DNA of 64,000 bases from Xenopus tropicalis (Eukaryota > Chordata > Amphibia > Anura > Pipidae): assembly GCF_000004195.4 (NCBI RefSeq), contig NC_030685.2, positions 52,280,016 to 52,344,015 on the forward strand, written 5' to 3'. How positions within the stretch are numbered: the stretch's first letter is position 1; every line of letters begins with the position of its first letter. The notes beneath the pieces are model-generated. The model did not search any database and was not told the DNA's origin. It was given only the letters and a program-made list of their open reading frames with translations. The position numbers and the translations under genes were made by a program. This document shows, in pieces, positions 1-15,300 of this stretch.

Positions 1-385
1 CCTCATAGTAGGAAATCCCTAATGATAGGACAAATGTTTGTGTGTTTGACATATTTATTGCTCATATGCAACAAATAGCAGCATATAATCTGAGATAATC
101 TGTTTTACCTGAAAGTACAGATAATACCAGGCCCACTCTCCCATTATGGCTTAAACACTGACTAATGTTTTCAGAAATTAATTGCCTCCAACTCCCATCA
201 TCTTACCAACACCAACAACAAACTTTTAATACACAACATAATATATTGTTGTCAGGTACAGATACAATGGTTTTATCGGATGACAGTATCTCTTTAAACT
301 GATATGAAAACATATTAAGTATTGATCCTAATCTATACATCTAATTTGTCAGCTATAATATTCTTTTTGTATGCACTACTTTCAG

Positions 386-3300
386 GAGCTATTGGTCGCA
401 AAACTTTATCTGTGCATATCCCTACAAGCTCTCCAGAAGAAGGAGCAACTGGCCTGCCTTACCGGAAGGAGAAGGTATTCATCCTCATATGCACACCAAT
501 ATAACATAATGTGAAATTGCTCAGAGTACTCTTATGAGCACTTTTAAAATATACATGCATTATTTATTTTTTTACTTTTCATTAAATTGGCAGTATTTAC
601 ACTGCTAATATCAAGCATTTGCAACAGTATCAGCCTGGCTGTCTTGTGCAGGTAAGGGCTTAAATCTGTTTTTAACGGAGAGATTCTTTGATCTTTCATA
701 TTTTATACTGCAGAATAATCTTTTAATTTAAGGTGCCCATACAGGGACAGATTTAAGATGCTGATTCAGGCAAATGTTTATCGGGCAGGTTTAAAAATCA
801 TGTTGGGGCAAGGACCACATGGGCTTATTAATGTGGTCCTTGCTCCAACAGCGTGCATTCCTGGTGCTGTAATCTGATCATTTGCTGCTTGTGCCACCCC
901 GCGTCAAGCATATCAGAGAAACATCCACTTGTTTGGCAACCAGATCTTTCCATGTGTGGCCAGCTTAAGAGTCACCAGGCAATGTAGGAAGCGTAGACCC
1001 ATCTTGGAGTTTTTAGGGATCAATTACCGATTGCAAATGCTAGTGCTAAAGCTACTATTTTGGATGTCAAACTGAGAATACATTGATGCTATTCAGAAAG
1101 GTGTGTGCACCTAGGGCCGCCGCTCCCTATAAGCAGAGTACTCAGTCTGCATAGGGCACCAACTCCCAGGGGGGCACCATCCCAGCTGCTCCAAAAAAAA
1201 AAACATTTTTATATATTATAACATACCCCCCAACACTGTCCCGCCGGTTTTTATAGCGCATCCCGCTGTCCCGGATAGTTCAATCAATCTATGGGGGCTA
1301 TTGGGGGCACTTACTATGGGGGCATTGTCTATGGGGGCAATTGGGGGCACTGTGTGTGGGGCCCCTATAGTAGGTGTTTTTTTTTATTATTTTATTTTTA
1401 CTTCCGTAATATTTGGGGGAGGGGGCACAAAAGTAAATTTCTGCTTAGGGCACCCATTTGGCCAGTAGCGGCCCTGTGTGCACCCCTTTACAACTTTAGG
1501 GTAACACCAATGCACCCCTTCAGCCTGCTCTCTCTGATGAATTACATGTCAAGATTAAACTCTAACACTGATTACACTAATGGTCTCTGAGCCTTTCACT
1601 GTTTTCTCACTTCCCAGTTGCACTAGATAATCACCAGATCTATTTTTGTTGCAGAAAAAGCATGGCACTCTTTCAGGACCCAGTCTGCCTGAAAACGATG
1701 CAGTGAGTTGATATTTATTATGTATTATTATGTGTACTTTATGTATGCTTTCAATATGGTTTTGGAAATTTGGTCTTCAGTGGTGCTATGAAAGCAGTGC
1801 TGTCACAGGAAAATTAATTGTACAAGTTAAGGATGTATATTACATTTATTCTCTGCTCATTTGCTAAAGAAGGTTTGATCTAAGGGTAACGGAATATAGG
1901 GTGCTTTGTAGCCTGCAGGAAATGTCTGGTCAGTTTTCCAACTGTGATATGGTTGGGGGAAAATGTCAGAAGAAAGATAGTGAGCTGCTCTGATGTTGCT
2001 CAGCTCTCTGACAAAAGGCTTGTACCCCAAAACATCAAGAGGCCAATTTATAAATGCTTGAAATTCTGGGCTCATTGATGCAGTTTATAAAACCATGTGG
2101 AAGGTCCTAAACTCATGCTTGGTTTCTACATCTGATTACCTCAGCATGCTACCAATCATTTTTTCCCCGAGCTGGTGTTTAAAAAAAAAAAAATAGTCAT
2201 GGCACACAGAAAGAATGGCTTGAGCTTCCAAAAGAAGCGTTTTCACTGGTATAGCCTCCAGGTGATCTTGAGGTTACCTCAGGTCTAGCAGAAGGGTCTC
2301 ACTAATGGCCCTACTAAATACTGTCTTGATTAAACTGTGCTAAATGCTATCAGGGAGCTAGGGGGTGGCAGAAGAGGCACGTGGCTAGGATGCAAGAGGT
2401 GGGTGGCACAGCACCTTAGACACATGCCTCTGCTGCCTTCTCTCCTGCCCTGTTAAAGTGAGTACCCAGCTCATTAAGTATCAGAGTGGGTTACAAAGCA
2501 CAGCAGTGGGTGGGAGAGGCGAGCGTATACAGGTAGGGGTATTATTGGCGAGTGGATTATTTTGCAGAAGTGTTGTTGGAGAATGGGACATGGACGGGCT
2601 AGCAGGTGCACATGCCTTGGGCACCTGTACCGACTAGCCCAGCACCAAACGTTCGAATTACATTGACAGGAATAGGACCCATCGGAGCAAGGACCATATC
2701 AATGAGTCAATGCAGTCCCTGATTTGATGGGAAAATCAAACCTGCCTGATCAATATCTGGCCAATTTTAGGCTAGATATTGGTCAGGTATGCCAGTCAGA
2801 AGTTCATATACAGGGACAGTTAAGCTGCCAAATCGGTCTGAAGGACCCAAATCAGCATCTTAAATCTGCCCATGAATGGCCATTTTAGGATTGTTTTTTG
2901 CTGCTTAGCACTTATTCTGTCTATCTTCTTTGCTTGTCAAGTTTGTCCTCAGATTACAGGAGCGCAGTCCAACTAGAGGCCCACAGGCCAAATATGCCAG
3001 TACCTTTCAATGCATGTGTCCTCAGAGACCAGGGCCGGATTTCTGATCTGTGCGCCCCAAGGCCAACCCACTTCACCCCCCCCTGCGAGCGCACACATGC
3101 GCATTCGCACAGGCGACAATTTAAACTTCATACGGAGCAGCGGGGAGAGGTCCCCATTGCTCCGTATGGGAGAAAAACTTTAGCGTGGCAGGGCAGCATG
3201 CCCCCCCTAAATGTTTGCCGCCCTAGGCCCGGGCCTTTGTTGCCTCGCCACAAATCCGGGCCTGTCAGAGACCCAAGCTTCTATTCTTCTTACTTATTTG

Positions 3301-6300
3301 GTTTAATTGTAATTTAATTTTTTATTTCACACACTAAGAGGTAGATTAATCAAAGATCAAATGGGTAAACCTGAAGGGTTCCTGGAAATTACAGTGAAAA
3401 CATCTATTTTGATGATATATGATACGATACTTTGCCATTGCTTAGGTTGTTTAGGCTGAACTACTGTTTGATTTGATTTTATACATCAATTATTCATATT
3501 TCTCATTTTAACATTTTATTTGATTAATACTACAATTATTAAGCTTTTCAAGTTCTGCATTCAGATGCATACCAATCAAACAAAAGAAAATTAACTACAT
3601 TTGTCCAATATATACATATGTATACGTTAGTGGCATAGCAGGGTAAATTCATTTAGAAACTTTCTAACACTTTTCTATTCTGTCTTCTGAAGTTTTATTT
3701 AATATACGGTCCCTATTTTTTTTCTTATGCTCCCACTTGGCACTTTGACCACTGCGGTGGAATAAGTACAGTGAAGCTTGGGATGAAAGAGCATATCCAA
3801 GAACCTAGGCAGACACCTCTGAGCCGTGAGATCTCCTCTCATCTCCTGTATGATCTGGCACCCTGCTGGGAGACTATGCACTATTTATGAATGCTCTCTC
3901 TGAATATTTACTACCTTGCACAGGATTTCAGCCTTGAAGTGCTCAGGTTTCATGTTGTTTGCTTTAGTTCAGAAAAAGATACTTAGTACTCGATGTTCAT
4001 AGAAGGATTAACTTCTCAGGTGCATAGTCACAATACCCTGCTTTGTACAGCTTTATCATACACAAAGGCCTCAATACCCATTTTAAAGTATTCATGCCTT
4101 TTGAAGCAGATTTCTTTCAAAAACAGGTCAGGACCTTTACCCCTGCCTGGTTAAAATCTTTACTAACCAAGTTTGATTGTTTTGTGTTCTACAGTATTCA
4201 TTATAATGCCATGTCTAGACAACTTCCAGATTGTATTTCTATATAAGAACCTTTCTGGGGAGGCTAATTAATGAATCCAATGCCTCTGTAGCATGGTATT
4301 TTCTTTAGGTTCCCAGGGTCTTTGGCCACCTTTAGACAAGAACTTGCTGCTCTGTTGATTTTACCCTGAATTTGTAGTTGATGGGCACTAAAATAGTGGT
4401 AGATAACCAGTACTGTAATTAATTCTTAGGCAGCTTACACCACTAATAACTAGGGTAATTTGTAAAGTCTTTGGTCATGGCAGTGAAAATGTAGTTATCC
4501 TTTTTGTTGAAAAGGAGATAATACGTAAATAATGACTTTTAGCACATGGTAAAAGGTTCTGATTAAAATAAAGGCTAGCTACAGTAAAATGGACCAGACT
4601 GAGAAAGAGCATGGATGAGGGCGGAAGTGTCTGGCAGATGCACTGTGGGGGAGATAGGACAGTAATTTAAACAAAGAGAGAAATTAATGGACCAGGCAGA
4701 AGGTACCAGGCAGGCATGGACAATGAGTACACTTGCAACATACAAATAAATATGAAAAAAGTCTGCAGTTAGGGTTTTTTTGTTTTATTTTATTTAACTT
4801 ACCGTATATGACATTTCTGTTGGCAGTATGTCTTATCTGAGAGTATCACAAGATTTTTTTATATGCCTCCTTAATCAAGGATTCTAGTAGGTCTGTCCAT
4901 TTTTCCATCCCTTAAGATATTGGAATGGCTGGTCACTGGGTATTTTTTTACTTTGTTGTTGGGGAAAAGTTTAATAAAAGGTGAGTTATATTAGCCTGTT
5001 CTTTATACGTGTGTTATCGGGCTATGTAATTCTTCCCACTGATTTATTGTATGCTCATTCCATCTCTCATGGAGGAGCTAACAATAATAATTATTTCTAT
5101 TAACATTTCAATTGCAATAAAGCGATTTTTTTTATATTAAGAAAACATCCAAACAACTGGCTCAGGATGAAAGAAGCAAGAGCATACGAATGAAAGAGGG
5201 TGATTCATCAGTACTTGTGCAGGTATGTAAAGATAAAGAGATATTTGTGCTGTACACATCACTTCTGCTGTCATAGATGCTAGCAGAACCTATACTGGCC
5301 ACATTGCTGGCATTAATGTTTGAAATAACATTATTTTTTTATAAGCAGCCAAAGGATTGTCAGAGTGTCTACACATCATGTAATATGGTCAGTAGATTTG
5401 GCTAACAAATTGGCAGCCTGTTGCTCTATATGGAAAGCACTTGCACACTAATTCTGAAGAAACAATTGTACTTGTGGCAAGTTATCAGCAGGCCCGGACT
5501 GGCAATCTCTGGATTCTGGCAAATGCCAGAAGTAAGATGCCATAGACAGTCACTATTTAGTGCTGATGGGGGCTGTTTGGGCCTCTATATACTTGAAATG
5601 CCAGGGTTTATTTTGAGTCCCAGTCCAAGCCTGGTTTATCAGGCAATCAAAATAGGCAGAATATATATCTCTCCCCAGTTTCCATGTGAATTACAGTAGT
5701 GCAATTCAGCTCTGCACACCATTGGCCAAACTTAACAAGCATTTGGTTCACACAGGAACAATCTAGATAATGCTAAAAGAGCAAAAATAATCTTTCCTAA
5801 TCTTTCTGAATTATGTGCAGCACTTTATGACATACTGTAAAAGATACCATATGTTGAAATGCCTCAGTTTAATACTAGCAATGACATAATCACCAGCCGC
5901 TGGGCACTCACACAGGAAATAGATAAAATATCTAGACAGTAAATGAGAGGAACAGAGGCTGCATAAGGCATTTGTAAGAATACATATTATCACTGATATG
6001 GTCAATCAAAAACAAAATTATCTAAACATTTTGCATGATGTATGAGCAAATTAAAACTCTTGTGATTAAAAAAATATATAGATTTTAGGGTATAAACTTA
6101 ATTTGCCAACCAAAAAAGGATAGAATTTCAAAGTTTCAGGGAACTTAAAGTGCTCCATTTGGCATTTGTATGTCGCCTAGCCGGTTCTGTAATATTACGG
6201 AAACTGTTGCTAAAATATCTGTAAACCTAACAAGTATCTAAACAAGAGTAGACTTTATCATTTATGTGCCACCCACATTTTTGAGAATGTCACACATATA

Positions 6301-9300
6301 GGGCTTATTTATTAAGATTGGAGACAATTTTTACCAGTGATGTTGCCCATAGCACCCAATCAGATGTATGCTTTTGTTTTCTAATTTGTAGGTGACCGTT
6401 CAAATCTAATTTCTGATTGGTGCTATAGGCAACATCATTGGTGATGTTTGTCTCAATGTTAATAAATACTCCCCATGGTTTTATTGCAAAGAATGTATAA
6501 TCATAAAATATGGTAATTGTCTGATGTATTGACACAGGGACCATTGGCAGAAATTGCTGAGAGTCCTCCTGTACAAATCATCAAAGCTTCATCAGTAAGA
6601 GACTCCTCTTCAACAGATAAAACCAATGCTTTATCTCATGGAACATCCGTAAGTCCCAGCATTTTCTTATTGCATCATGTTACATACTATAGGTACAATT
6701 TTCAACTAATGATAAATCAGCCCCTTTATAAGTGACTTTTACTTGTCTTTTCTGTCACACAGCAAAAATTAATGTATCACACAAGGCTTTTAGAATTAAC
6801 CACAGGGCTTCATGACCTGTATAATACAGTTATATAGCCTACAGCCAAACAGGGCTGATGAGCTGATTCTTGGCCTATCCACTGGCCTCCAATCACTTCT
6901 GCACTGAGAGGCACTGCTTTGGCCTCTAAGTGCAAACATGTAGTGGATTTCATTGTGAAAATGCAAAACTGCACATTTCCACACCAAGATCCACTCCATG
7001 TGTCTGCACCCAGGCCAGTGCAGTGCCTCTTAGTGCAGACACGGGCAGAGGTAATGGATAGGCTGATTTTCAGCCTGCATTTACCATGATCAAGGCCACC
7101 ACAGGGGGCAGATAGAAGTCCTGTCAGAAGCCCTGACGGCATATTGGGTAGGGGACAATGTTATGGACGAACGGAGGTTAGAGGCATGGCCAGCTGGGTC
7201 AAGTTAACCCAAATGCTCATTATAGAATCTCTGACCTTGGAAATCCTAAATGACTTCTAATATTATATCTAATGTTACAAATGAAAATATATGAGAAATA
7301 TATGTGTTTAAAATGCATTTAAACACGTCCAAATACATAGTTAGTCAATAAATACCAGACTCTGTCTCTAATCTGCAAAAGGGTATTGAGACAGGATAAA
7401 ATCTCTTATCCTTGCCCACCTTCTCAACAACAACACAATACTGTAGACCCTAAGCAAGTATTGTAGGCAGGGGTAGTTCACCTTACAAATACTTTATCAG
7501 TTTACGTTTTTTAGTTGCCTTTTATTTTTGACTGGTTTTCTTTGATTAAAGGTTATTTTTTTTCACTCTCTCAAGTTACCCAGGAAGAACCCATGAAGCG
7601 AAAAATTAAAATGTGATACATTGTTAATTTATTTCTTATCTTCAGCCCTACCCAGCAAGCAACCTAAAATCAGGTCTTTCAATTGCTCCATTAGTTGCAG
7701 CCATTGCTCTGGAGCTGCTGAGAAATGCATCAACTAATGTAGCACAAGTTTAGCGAGTTAGTGAGCTGGTTTACTGAGTTGCTACTAGGAAATGCTACAG
7801 TGAGGAAAGTTAAGAAAATTAGAAAATAGAAATACAAAAAAAGATAAGAAGAAAGCAATTTTAAAAACTGTTAATTCTGATCTGCTTTTTAAAAACAAGT
7901 AAACTGAAAAAAGGGGTTGTAAGGTGAACTATTTATTTAAAGAGATGTGTGGTTGGTTTGAAATGTGTTATTCCAGCTTGGAATAGTGACACCATAGACC
8001 GGGTTTATATGTAAAGTTTTGCTGTTTGAGACAACATGAGTTTTTTGTTGTTTGTATTCACAACATTCATGTGTTATTAATGTGACAGAGAGTTTTGGGG
8101 TCCAAGTTAGTGTTTAATTAATGAAAGCTGTTCGTTTGATGACAGTGATGCTTTCTTTAGCCTTTGAAATTAGTGTTATCATTGTTCCTGTAATTCTCGC
8201 CGCAAATCTGTATAATAATGTAAAATAAATCCATTCCTTCTGATCTGACAGCTTCATGGCAAAATACTAAATTCTACATTCTATCATTGCTTCTGAATTT
8301 TCTTTAAAGGGAGCCACCTATTCTCATGACACAGCTTCTAAGGCAAAAGGACATAAGCAGTTCTGCACTGATAAAGTGCTGGTAAGTAACATTTTTTTTT
8401 ATTCTAACCTGTTGGCCATAGGCCTATGGGCTGACTTTGTAAAAGAGTAAACTGAGGAATTCAAAAAATTCCCAAAAATTCTAAATGCTATTAAATCTGC
8501 ATATTTATAAAATCACGTAAATGTTTAGATTGGTTTTTGACTGTTTTGCTGCTACATAAATAATAATACATTGTTTTTATTAGCTTTATTTAACTTGTCA
8601 CCATTTGTCATTATCAGTGTTCTTCAAGGTTTATACTCATCCAAGAATATTTTATCTAAGCCTGAATGTTTAAAGTGACTTTGACCTTGACTTGCATGTT
8701 ATATTGTTTTGCCAAAGCAGAAACCAGCTCCTGTGTTGTAAAAACATGTTCCTAGCATGGGCTGCATACTTTATAAGTAGAGTCAGGGGTCTCCAACCTT
8801 TTATACGTGTGAGCCACATTGAAATGGAAAAAAGTGTTGAGAAGCAACACAAGTATAAAAAAAAGTCCTGGGGTGCCTAATAAGGGCTATGATTGGCTAT
8901 TTGATATCCCCTATAAGGACTGGCAGCCTACAAGCAGTACACCTGGTTATTAAGCAACCAAAACTTGCCCCCAAGCTAGGAATTCAAAAATAAGGGGAAG
9001 TTTTAGGCTACCATCTAGTATGTTACAGATTGGTCTGCTTCTTATGAACTTTTTATTTAGTCTTCATTATTTTATCTTTTATGGTTCTTGAATTATTTGC
9101 TTGGTTATTCGGCTTCTTTCTAACCAATCAATTAAAAAATGCTATCACTGACCACAACAATCAACTATTATTCTGGGAGGCAACCATGTTTTTCTTTTCT
9201 TATTTTACTCTTTTATTACTTATTTTATTTGTTCAGGCTTTTTCCTATTCGTTTTTCAGTCTTTCCAACCACTACCTAGTTTATATGGTAAGTAGGACTC

Positions 9301-12300
9301 CAACAATCCAGGGCTACATTTAGGTCCGGTGTTGCCCAAGTCACCAGACCTCGGACTGCCCCCTTCCATGATTATTAGTGCATGTGCAGATGGCCCTGCT
9401 GTACTGCACATGAACCAATTGCTGAAGAAGGTGGTTTTTCTCCAGAATTAGCCAGCAGCAGGCTAGGGAGATTTTTACAGTGTTTTTTTATTTACCATAT
9501 TGAACCGGAGAGCTGCTGCCTTATGAACAGGCACCCAAGTGCCTAATTTGTAGTTATGCACCCTGCAATTACACAGCTGCTGAAATTCCAAACTTGAAAG
9601 CTGCTAAAGGAAATGTTAAATAAGCCCAACTCCTCAAATTAAGACTTAATAATACAAAATGAATATAAAATTAATTAGAAAATTAAATAATTATAATAAT
9701 ATAAATAATATAAAAAAATATGGACATAAAAAAAATAAATGTGACAAAACTTGTGCAACTTTTCGCACAATGACTCCGAAAAAACATGAAAATCGCAACT
9801 TTCTAGGCAAAGTAAAGCCATATTTTCAATTCAAGATATTCAAGGTATTCAAGTTTTTTATTCAGATGAGTTTTCTTTATACTAAATAAGCGAGCATTCA
9901 ATACTCAAACTCAAAACTGATACATAAGCACATTAATATATAGTGATTAAAATGCACATTTTTGGAGCACTAAAACCACTAAAATCAGAAAGTTTATTAA
10001 TTGCCCCTATGTAGTTATTGATTTTGCTGCTTAGAATTGTCATTTTATAGGGTATTCAAGAAAAAGGATTAAGAAAGTCATATGCATAATATACCCTAAC
10101 AGCAGAGTCACAGAAAACAGGATTTTTCGAATGTGGTCCTATCCGTAAATGGGATATAAGCATAAGCCGTTTAGCCATTTACAGTACATTTAGCTACTAT
10201 ATATACGGTATATATGAAATCTTCAGAACTAGCGATGGTCCTTACTGTGATAAAACATATGAATTGTATAGCTATCATTTCACACTGACACCAATGCTAA
10301 GGTATTTTTAGGAGATCTTTCACCTGCATCTTTGTGAGAAATCTCCTCATCTTCCATCATTTTCAAAATCACTGGAGCTCAGTTATCAAATCTGCACCTG
10401 ATCACTAACTTATGCTATCTTTTTCCAGAACAATAAAACAAAAAATTTAATTGGCTACTACAGGTTAGTCCCACTCTGTAAGTCCTTACGTTGATATATC
10501 ACATGCTAAAGGACAAAATGTAATAGCGTCTTCGAGCTAATGGCACACAGGCCATTTTCTCTGCCAGCATGGGAGGTTTCAGGATGTTTCTTGGCTAGCA
10601 TATTTCTGTCCATAGAGAATGCTGCCATTAGCCTAATTTAGTTGCACACCTAGGCAGCATGGTTTATACAGTAATGATCTTGATAGACCTCAGTTGAACC
10701 CTATGTTTCTGAGCTCCCTGGCTATTTCCTAAAAAGTATCAGCCTTCTATCCACTTTCTATAATATCATTCAGTAGAGGCAGAAGTATTATCATTAGGCT
10801 GGCATCAAGAACACTGCTGCTACTATGCAGCAATGAATACGGCTAGAGTCATTCATTTTTATTTGCAAAGTCTCTTGGCAGTTATCTGGCTACAGGTAAG
10901 CATTATCCCTTTTAATTTGATATACTGTGTCTCAGGATTTCTAAACTAATAGTTTGAGTTTCCAGCTTTATCGTCCTATAAGAAGTTTCTGCCGGGTATT
11001 ATTTACTATGAGCATTGAATATAATCAATTGACAATTTGGATACAGTGCCCAGTCTTAATGCACATACATGTATCTTCTTGCAGTTTAACTCATGCAGAT
11101 TTCTTTTTTTACTTGCAGGAGTCAGAGGTGCAGGGTCTTTACCAGAAGAGCAGCAGAGAGAACAGGATTGACCACGGAATCCAGGAAAAAAAAACAGGTA
11201 ACCCAATTTATGATTCAAAGCATTTCTGTAGTAAAAATATCAAATCAAACTGTATGATTATCTTCCATCCTGGCATTAGTTTATGTCTCTTATATATTCA
11301 GTCATGGTATTATCTGATATCTCTCATGTGTGAGGCCAGGACTTTATCATGTATCCTGTGCATATACTGTAATCCTCATGGGACCAGATGATACCTTTAT
11401 AAATAAATGTTAATAATAATAATAATACCTGCTGTGATTGCGGCCATGTAGTTATTTGATGTCCCTAATGATAATGCCAAAACAGGCTTAAGTCCTTTAT
11501 GTATTTCCAGGGATTTTTAAATATTGTCCTTTATATTTTTGTGTTTCATGTTAGAATGCACTGAACTGAAAATGTTTTCCAACTTTTTTAGACTATCCAA
11601 GGCTCAAGCCTGAATTCCAGAAAGGAACATCAAACAGTAAAAGCGGGAAGGAGATAAGAGAGCAGGGTGCAGCTCCAGAGAAAAAGCTGGATCATGAGGT
11701 CACAGCTCCCCCTTCTGTCCAGGGTCAACACAGCACCAAGCAGGAGGAACCAAACAGAAAAGGTTTCAATTTATGGTGGCCCTGCATAAATTAACATAAC
11801 AGTTACAGTATTTAAACAGAGTTGCGGGAATGCAAACTTAGATTTATTTTTTTTATATACTCTCGTATACAAAATACTACTAATAATTATTTTAAATATC
11901 ACTTTTGTTGTGTCCCAGATGTGTCCCTGAAGGGCAATTAGGTTTGTTGTATTTTGAGCATGCACCCCTACGCTTCAAAAAGCTGACACTTGTGCCTGCA
12001 CCCAGCGCCATTACTTTGGTCCGGGTGCAGGAACATGAAATGGAATTCGGAAACTGCTTGTGTCAAATTCTGCTTCATGCACCTGCACCCAGGCTGATGC
12101 ATTGGCTCCAGGTGCAGGCAAAACTATAAGATTTTTAAAGCGTAGGGGCAGATTCTCAGCCTGTGTTTAAGGGCTCTGGCACACGGGGGAGATTAGTCGC
12201 CCGCGATTAACTCCCTGTTCGCGGGTGACTAATATCCCCGAGTTGCCTACCCCTGCCATACCACCGGCGAACATGTAAGTCGCCGGCGGGATGGCAGACG

Positions 12301-15300
12301 CGGCGGCGCGATTTCGCGCAAATCGCCGAAAAAGACTCGCGAGAGAGCCCTGTACTTGACAGGGGAAGTCAATATTCTGGCCCCATCTGTATGCGTCCCT
12401 TCATGCTCTATTTTAGGAGTAAATGCGTCCCTTCATGCTCTATTTTAGGAGTAAATGTTTTGGGTGTAAATTGCAATATGCAAAAAGTATGGCGCTTTGA
12501 ATTATAGATGAACCTGTGTTTTCACAAAAGCAGAAATTCTGGAATTAGTAACTCTATGGGGGTCCCAAAGTACTGGATTCAGAACCAAGTCCAAATGCCA
12601 ATTAGTTTATTTTCTGTCTTAGAACTACTATAACATTACCATAGAATTCTGGGAGCATTCATAGTGCATTTTACTGGAAACACTAAAGAAAACATTCCTG
12701 CCCAAATTGGGATGATCTTATTGTTTGGCCCTGTTTGGATCATAAAGGAGGCCTAGGGAGAAATGATGGGAGAGCACTGCATCAGTGCACCAATGTTTCA
12801 TTTTATTTGGCAGCATCAGATTTCTAAATTGCCTAATCCTATCCTATACACAGGCCAATAAGCTGTCAACTGGGTCTGAAGGGGCTGAGCAGTTTAGGTA
12901 TGGCCATCTTTGCAGCATACTAAGAATGATGACTAGTAGAAGCTCTCTACATTGAACAATGAGAAATCCTCATAGGTCTCTACACAGTGCTGAACGTGAT
13001 ATTTGCATATAGTGCAAGATTAATGTCTTCCTCTAGGTCCAATGAAGGAACAAAGTAAAAAACAGAAAACACTGGAGACCACAAGGAAGGGGCAGCCAGA
13101 GCCCAACAGTGAAACCGCTGAAATGTGAGTTACTTGAAAATTGTTTGTAATTACTTTACTTCCTATTCCTCTGAAAGCCATGCATCACCACTATCTTTCA
13201 ATAAATTTACTGTTAGCCCCGGAGAAGCAAGGTCGGAGGAGGGGCTGCATGACCCAGCCCAGCATCACTAGCGGGGATAGGTCAGTTTAAGCTAAAAGAG
13301 GGGGGGAGAAAAAGGTGGGAGGAGAGGGTATATAGGAGACGCAGTGAGGGATGGCTATCCACCATTTTGGGAGATAACAGCAGAGGAAAGGTCCCCACCC
13401 GCCCTCCCTTAGCTGGGGGTTGGTTCTATTGGGTTACCTTATTGTTTCTAGCTGTCACTCATGTGGCCTCGGAGGGTTAGGGGTATACAGGATGAGTTAG
13501 CTAGAAAGGGGGATAAGCAGGGAAAATTACGCGGATGATCGGCGTCATGGTAGTTGTCACAGCTTTGGCGGGTCCTTGTCAGTCTGCCGGGGAGGGAAGC
13601 TTGTTCTGGTATGCCAGATCAGGTAGAGTGGATGGTCTAACCCCTAAGGTGGGTGACCATTGGTGGATGGAATAAGAAAGGTGCGCTATAAAGCGCTGGG
13701 TGGGTACTGAACATGGCTAATTGAGAAAGGGGACCGGATCAGTCCCCTTTTGGCGGTGGTTATCCTTTGAGCTAGGGATTTGGAGGCTGGAGGATAGCAT
13801 GGCTCAGGGTGGTAGTGGAAGGGCAGACTGGCAAGGAGTTCAGGGTCGGTGTTTTTTGGGTTCGTTAATGTTTGCACCTATTACATTGATGTATTGTTGT
13901 GATTAAACATGTTACAAGTATGTATTCAATCTATTTGCACTGTTTGTATTTATAAATAAAGCTGTGGCCATTATCATTTCCAACAATGATATGGTCACGC
14001 AGTTTTTATTGGTGAGTGAGGTGAGCAAGTGTTGTTGGATGCGTGGGTCATGTTTGTTTACATACAACTGTGACTTTCATTACCCAAAGGTGTAAAGGCA
14101 CAATATGAACTGAGAGCTTATAACTCCATATTAGTCCATATTAACTTCATGCAAGTGCATATTTCTTGCAAGAGCATATTGTAAAGTTTATATAAGTGTA
14201 TATTATAAGTTTGTATAAAGAATATTAAGAAAAATACATTGTTTAGAGCATTAAAGACATAAATAGTTGAATTCAGTCCACTGCCCCCCCCCTCCAAAAA
14301 AAATACAGTAGGGCTTATTTATTAAACAGTAGCAAGGTGCAAAGTGCAAAGAGCAAAAGGGTGCAAATGTATTTATAATCTTTTAATCTTTTAAGTGTGG
14401 TTAAAGTATCCATTGACAGCAGAGAGAAGCCCCCTGTCATTCCATCTGACGCATTGCAAGACACTGGAAAATTAACAAAACCAAATGGGCTTAAGGCAAT
14501 GAAAGAGGATGAGGAAATGGAGCTCTTACAGCAGATTGCTAGTAGTACAGTGAGTATTATGATTTTTATTAAATAACAACCAAGTTTATTTAGGAAAGTT
14601 TGATTTGATCCTTCCAGCTGGAGTTAATTCTGCTGTAACTGTGCCCAGTGCAAAATGAGATGCACCATATGACTTTTGATAACCACCGGTCAGTGAAGTG
14701 AGGACTCAGACAGAAGCTGAGAGATAGGGCATATCAGAATGCACTCCAGTTATTAAAATCGAGGAAAGTAATACACAAAGGGAACCAGAAATAGGAGATC
14801 TACAACTGGGCAATGACTGATAACAAAATAAGCCATTTTTAAGGGCTATTAGTGCAAAAACAACTGCATTGCACTGTGATAACATCACTATGTGGTGCCT
14901 GTAGTCCTGCAATAGGCCAGGGTCTCAAGCTTATGACATTCTGGTGCTGCCATGTGGAATGATGCAGCCTCACCACCTAGAAAATCTAAACAGCCTTAAA
15001 CCATCAGAGGCTTATTTGTGATTCTCTTTTTACAGATTAATATGAAACTCTAAAATATGATGTCTTTTTACATTCTTGAACCAAAAAAGGGTAGACATGT
15101 GTAGCCCTACCCACAGGCCAGTTAGATGAAAATAAAAAAAAAAAAAATATTAGAAGAACATTCCTTACACGTTTATTATTTTATGTACGTTAAAAGTCAA
15201 AGGTTGTAGGCTGAACCTATGGTTCTTGGATTATCTGCTCCCCTAGTTAAAGGTCGGGGTTTGTTCATTTGGATCTCACATCTCATGCTGGGAGCTCTGT

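Noticed and set aside
9081..9323. 80-codon frame with a hydrophobic, membrane-like sequence
   Set aside because: T-rich interspersed repeat sequence readily gives Phe/Leu-rich frames. It lies in an intron, has no splice sites in phase with KIAA2012 and resembles no family.
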